Shown: positions 62,311-64,000 of the stretch, in pieces
Layout of the letters: every line of letters starts with the position of its first letter
Numbering within the stretch: the first letter of the stretch is position 1
DNA from: Arctopsyche grandis
Lineage: Eukaryota; Arthropoda; Insecta; Trichoptera; Hydropsychidae
DNA length: 64,000 bases
NCBI RefSeq assembly: GCF_051622035.1
Contig: NC_135362.1
Location: 19,492,501 to 19,556,500 of the forward strand
Direction of reading: 5' to 3'
Translations under genes and position numbers: made by a program
Notes under the pieces: generated by a model
The model's database searches: none
Told to the model about the DNA's origin: nothing
What the model saw: the letters and a program-made list of their open reading frames with translations, nothing else

Positions 62311-62689
62311 TGCCCACAAATACCATACCTTTGTACAACCATAGGCAAACAATAAAACTTTATAAAACTAGCACAACAGTGTTTCGTTAGGCCGGGATAC
62401 GGTCAACACACATGTAACCCGCCTACATTGGTACTACTCCGACGTGATCTACGCAACCTTCTGATCATCCAACAGCGCTGTCAACACATCGCTACCCCGC
62501 CTACATTGGTGACCCCATCTTTGAACCACACAACAGTGTTTCGTTAGGCCGGGATACGGTCAACACATCGTACCCCGCCTACAATGTATTATAATGAATT
62601 TAAATATGTACTTTTATAAAACACGAGAGTTATAATTGGGTAATATAATAATTTTTGGAGAGCGTTTTTCTTCAAATTGTAGATGTGAT

Positions 62690-62840
62690 TGGCTACGTCC
62701 ACACTACCGATATCTACACCCGATATTTTCGAATTTCCATATCCAGTTCCCATATTGCAACCTGTGGTTGCTATTTAGGAACTGGTTATGGAAAAATTCG
62801 TAAATATCGGGTGTAGATATCGGTAGTGCGGACGTAGCCA
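62690..62840. mobile_element. 151-bp near-perfect hairpin MITE, copy 2
   Basis: The reverse-oriented copy of the element at 17171-17322 (TGGCTACGTCCACACTACCG ... CGGTAGTGCGGACGTAGCCA). The two copies are highly similar, which suggests recent spread. No coding content. Confidence 0.8.
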
Positions 62841-62849
62841 TTGAATGAT

Positions 62850-63357
62850 ATTATTCGTCAAATAGTATCATTCAATCAGTCTACCAATTATAATCCAATA
62901 AGTCAGAAAAATATCATGGTCACTTAAATATAATAAAGTCAACGAAACAAATACGTCATTTGTCACGTCAAGCTGTTTCTATATTTTTGATATAATGCAC
63001 GAATTTACACTCTAATATCACAACAAATTACCTGATATATAAACTGCAGACTGGTAAGACCTGGTAAGACTGCCAATACAGTACATATGTATGTATTTAC
63101 GTAGGTGACAAACTTTACGAGTCGTAAACAACGCTTTCCACGAATATCAAGAGGTTGCGTGACTCTGTTCTATAGGACAACCTGTGATGGGCTAATAGCA
63201 CCATATTAAAAATTAAATAATAAATAAATAATTAATACTGAGTTTTAACTTTTAAATTCAAATGATCAATTAAAATTCTTTTAAATTATATATTATAAAT
63301 ATAAAAAAATATTATAAACTAGGTTTAAAAAAATATTATAAACCAGGTTTAATAAAA
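62850..63357. other. AT-rich intergenic stretch
   Basis: No gene or named repeat is visible. Confidence 0.4.
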
Positions 63358-63490
63358 TGGTTCGGTGATTACTAGTCAAATGTGAACCGGTCACAGGACA
63401 ACCGGTCGCTCTAGATCGGTCACACGTGATCACCCGTCACACTAAAACTGGTCACGAGAAAACTGGTCACGAGAAAACTGGTCACATTCT
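63358..63490. mobile_element. Half copy of the palindromic element at 45.9 kb
   Basis: The sequence GGTTCGGTGATTACTAGTCA through AACCGGTCACAGGACAACCG and GATCACCCGTCACACTAAAA matches one arm of 45884-46229. An ACGAGAAAACTGGTC unit is tandemly repeated at its inner end. The second arm is absent. Confidence 0.75.
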
Positions 63491-63884
63491 TTACCTAAGA
63501 AAATATTATAAACCAGGGCAATTCTTTTGCTCTCGTTACCGTCTGTACATATTTAATCCAATTAAATGTGCATCATTACACATTATTCATTATTTCGTCA
63601 TTACACTTCGTCATTACACATTATTGTTTATTTTATTTTTGCAAAACTCAACAATATAAAGATTTGCAGTGAGAACGGTATCGAATTTAATATTGGTTGA
63701 AAAAAACTTTTAGGAAACTAAAAATGTCAAAATAGACATGGTCGTAATATATTTAATATTTCGAGTGAAATTGAGGAAAAGCGCTGGTGGTGGTTTAGCA
63801 CCGAGCACTGAGCACTGAGCCGTGAGTTGTCAGTTCACTGTTCAGTTGTCTGTTGTTTGTTGCCGTTGCCGGTTCATCATCGCC

Positions 63885-63927
63885 ATGGCACTCTCACCTG
63901 CTGATCCAACTTCTTTTTCATTGCCAG
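63885..63927 (+). CDS. Probable first exon of a leukotriene A4 hydrolase-like M1 peptidase, partial
   Basis: The exon reads MALSPADPTSFSLP and stops at a GT donor (63928); the rest of the gene lies beyond the window. Insect leukotriene A4 hydrolases (M1 zinc aminopeptidase family) commonly begin with a very similar MALSPxDPxSFSRPE. The upstream DNA (63780-63884) is less AT-rich and has repeated GAGCACTGAG words, in keeping with a 5' UTR. With only 14 residues the call is tentative. Confidence 0.4.
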
Positions 63928-64000
63928 GTTTGGTTTTATTGTGCTTCTAAAATTGGAAACTCTTCCGTTCACTTTCTCTGCGTTTCTTCATTTGTGTGCC

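Larger units (their letters stand above)
61448..62583 (+). mobile_element. Solo LTR fossil with internal tandem repeats
   Basis: The termini are TGTAGGAATCTCG and CCCGCCTACA, and exact 4-bp duplications ATGT lie at 61444-61447 and 62584-62587. Same family as 43687-44501 but longer, because of three tandem arrays listed separately. Near the right end the terminal CCTACA occurs three times (62427, 62505, 62583), the first two followed by TTGGT, like an LTR end joined to a primer-binding site. An AATAAA signal lies near 62350. No gag or pol coding part is present. The 204-codon frame at 61585-62199 reflects the repeats and is not a gene. Confidence 0.75.

Noticed and set aside
61585-62344. Frames of 100-230 codons on both strands with periodic Cys/Gly/Val or Thr/Ser/Gln repeats
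   Set aside because: They are translations of the 42-, 53- and 72-bp arrays within the LTR fossil.

Overview
This is a eukaryotic, AT-rich, intron-bearing window that reads as an insect genome. The protein-coding genes are clear orthologues of animal housekeeping genes, introns are short with GT-AG borders, and the non-coding DNA is full of short CATATGTATGTA-type microsatellites and decayed transposons (hAT, piggyBac, Tc1, foldback, R1-, RTE- and CR1/L2-group LINEs, SINEs, LTR fossils). I cannot fix the order of insect from sequence alone.

Layout. Positions 1-12.8 kb are gene-poor and hold LINE fragments, a Tc1 remnant and a SINE. EOGT (-) lies at 12.8-15.1 kb. A transposon cluster follows, then the E2F partner DP/TFDP (+, 11 coding exons, 18.5-23.1 kb). 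COPS9, a 59-residue COP9 signalosome subunit in three tiny exons (-), sits at 23.9-25.0 kb. Repeats with a piggyBac insertion fill 25.1-28.4 kb. FBXO45/Fsn (+) lies at 29.4-30.4 kb. A LINE with open reading frames and a striking ORF1-UAG-ORF2 layout spans 31.3-35.5 kb. TMEM164 (-) is at 39.8-41.6 kb. A GC-rich zone with three LTR fossils and two possible promoters covers 43.0-45.4 kb. INTS10 (+, intronless) is at 46.3-48.1 kb. UROS (-, intronless) and WDR91 (+) are head to head at 48.8-51.8 kb. Signal peptide peptidase HM13 (-) is at 52.6-55.6 kb, Arp1/centractin (-) at 58.3-61.1 kb, and a probable first exon of a leukotriene A4 hydrolase-like M1 peptidase (+) at 63.9 kb.

The genes do not form a pathway; they are independent housekeeping functions (Notch-type EGF O-GlcNAcylation, cell-cycle transcription, CSN, ubiquitin ligase, Integrator, haem synthesis, endosomal PI3P control, intramembrane proteolysis, dynactin). 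The most notable observations are: (1) a LINE whose ORF2 has no usable AUG and is joined in frame to ORF1 through a single UAG followed by CAA-CCA, which fits the tobamovirus-type read-through context; (2) UROS and WDR91 start codons that overlap on opposite strands in one CCATGG; (3) a WDR91 gene that ends before the WD40 propeller; and (4) several families of near-perfect palindromic (foldback) elements, some with exact 9-bp target duplications and some nested in other repeats. All coordinates were derived by eye from the sequence, so exon edges may be off by a base or two.
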